This document shows positions 45,378-46,043 of a stretch of DNA of 46,043 nt, piece after piece; positions within the stretch are counted from its first letter, which is position 1, and each line of letters begins with the position of its first letter. A program made the position numbers and the translations under genes. Origin of the DNA: Lachnospiraceae bacterium. Lineage in GTDB: Bacteria > Bacillota > Clostridia > Lachnospirales > Lachnospiraceae. The stretch lies in assembly GCA_016282745.1 (NCBI GenBank), contig JAEELL010000102.1, forward strand, positions 1-46,043, given 5' to 3'. The notes under the pieces were generated by a model, which did not search any database, had not been told where the DNA came from, and was given only the letters and a program-made list of their open reading frames with translations.

Positions 45378-46043
45378 GTTAGATACCTATATTAATTTCT
45401 ACTAAGTGTAGATCCATCATAACCAAACACTTTAACACCTGTTAGATACCTATATTAATTTCTACTAAGTGTAGATATTAGAAAAACTTGCATACATGGA
45501 AAGTTAGATACCTATATTAATTTCTACTAAGTGTAGATAAATAGCGGACAAGACCAAATTGCAAGTTAGATACCTATATTAATTTCTACTAAGTGTAGAT
45601 GGCTATGCCAATTTCAAGCGCAATGAGTTAGATACCTATATTAATTTCTACTAAGTGTAGATAACACGGCGTTTCATATTTTCTCCATAGTTAGATACCT
45701 ATATTAATTTCTACTAAGTGTAGATCAATAATTGGCTGTGAATCATTTGTGGTTAGATACCTATATTAATTTCTACTAAGTGTAGATTGTTCTGGTCTGT
45801 CTTGTAAATACATTTGTTAGATACCTATATTAATTTCTACTAAGTGTAGATAATTGTGTTAGTTGTTGTCTTTGTTTGTTAGATACCTATATTAATTTCT
45901 ACTAAGTGTAGATGATTGTGTCCCCGACTTTAAAAAATGGTTAGATACCTATATTAATTTCTACTAAGTGTAGATCAATCCAAGGCTTTATGATAGCATC
46001 ATGTTAGATACCTATATTAATTTCTACTAAGTGTAGATAAATA
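45378..46043 (+). CRISPR. Type V-A CRISPR array, 11 repeats, continues past the window
   Basis: Eleven identical 36-bp repeats start at 45378, 45441, 45503, 45565, 45627, 45690, 45752, 45816, 45878, 45940 and 46003. The repeat opens GTTAGATACCTATATT and ends with the Cas12a crRNA handle AATTTCTACTAAGTGTAGAT, whose TCTAC..GTAGA stem is intact. Ten complete spacers are 26-28 bases long; an eleventh is cut by the window edge. The handle at the 3' end of each repeat fixes the direction as +, in line with the cas genes. All spacers differ. Perfect repeats suggest a recently active array. Confidence 0.99.

Overview
This low-GC window looks like chromosome from a Lachnospiraceae-type gut Firmicute (Butyrivibrio/Lachnospira/Eubacterium relatives). 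I infer this from strong GGAGG ribosome sites, AT-rich spacers, ATP-type PEP carboxykinase, large secreted multidomain carbohydrate enzymes, and a Cas12a that closely resembles the well-known LbCas12a. No ribosomal or transfer RNA gene was seen.

Layout. Positions 1-9771 carry housekeeping and envelope genes on the + strand: the end of pckA, a YkgJ-type cysteine-cluster protein, pfkA, a secreted SGNH hydrolase, a membrane protein, an ABC exporter pair, a glycerophosphodiesterase and tcdA. Positions 10077-18638 hold a Sel1-repeat protein, a small membrane protein, a TetR regulator, a minus-strand membrane/zinc-ribbon protein, a NUDIX hydrolase, an aldo/keto reductase with ferredoxin domain and a MATE transporter. 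A 1038-residue secreted helical protein (18895-22011) faces a minus-strand group (22227-26318): a coiled-coil/TM protein, a protein with an NTF2-like segment, a DUF2161-like PD-(D/E)XK protein and a PH-domain protein. Then come a membrane-anchored protein, azlCD, a secreted TIM-barrel-like enzyme, a cupin, and a 1729-residue GH81 beta-1,3-glucanase with five F5/8C (CBM32-like) modules.

The right end (39661-46043) is a complete Type V-A CRISPR-Cas locus: cas12a, cas4, cas1, cas2, leader and an array of 11 identical 36-bp repeats that runs off the window. All RuvC, crRNA-processing and PAM-contact residues I could align are present. Less expected are the non-coding signals around it: a ~28-bp motif occurs both upstream of cas12a and in the leader; the leader carries an inverted degenerate copy of the repeat's 5' half; and a 16-bp-arm palindrome lies before cas12a.

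A second theme is non-coding repeats. At least ten intergenic gaps hold short tandem duplications (unit 24-64 bp), mostly unrelated to one another. Two arrays 28 kb apart share a 64-bp unit. A structured MITE-like element occurs twice in opposite orientation, with a 10-bp terminal inverted repeat on the intact copy. Two secreted proteins (18895-22011 and 29869-32484) share a ~150-residue domain I cannot name.
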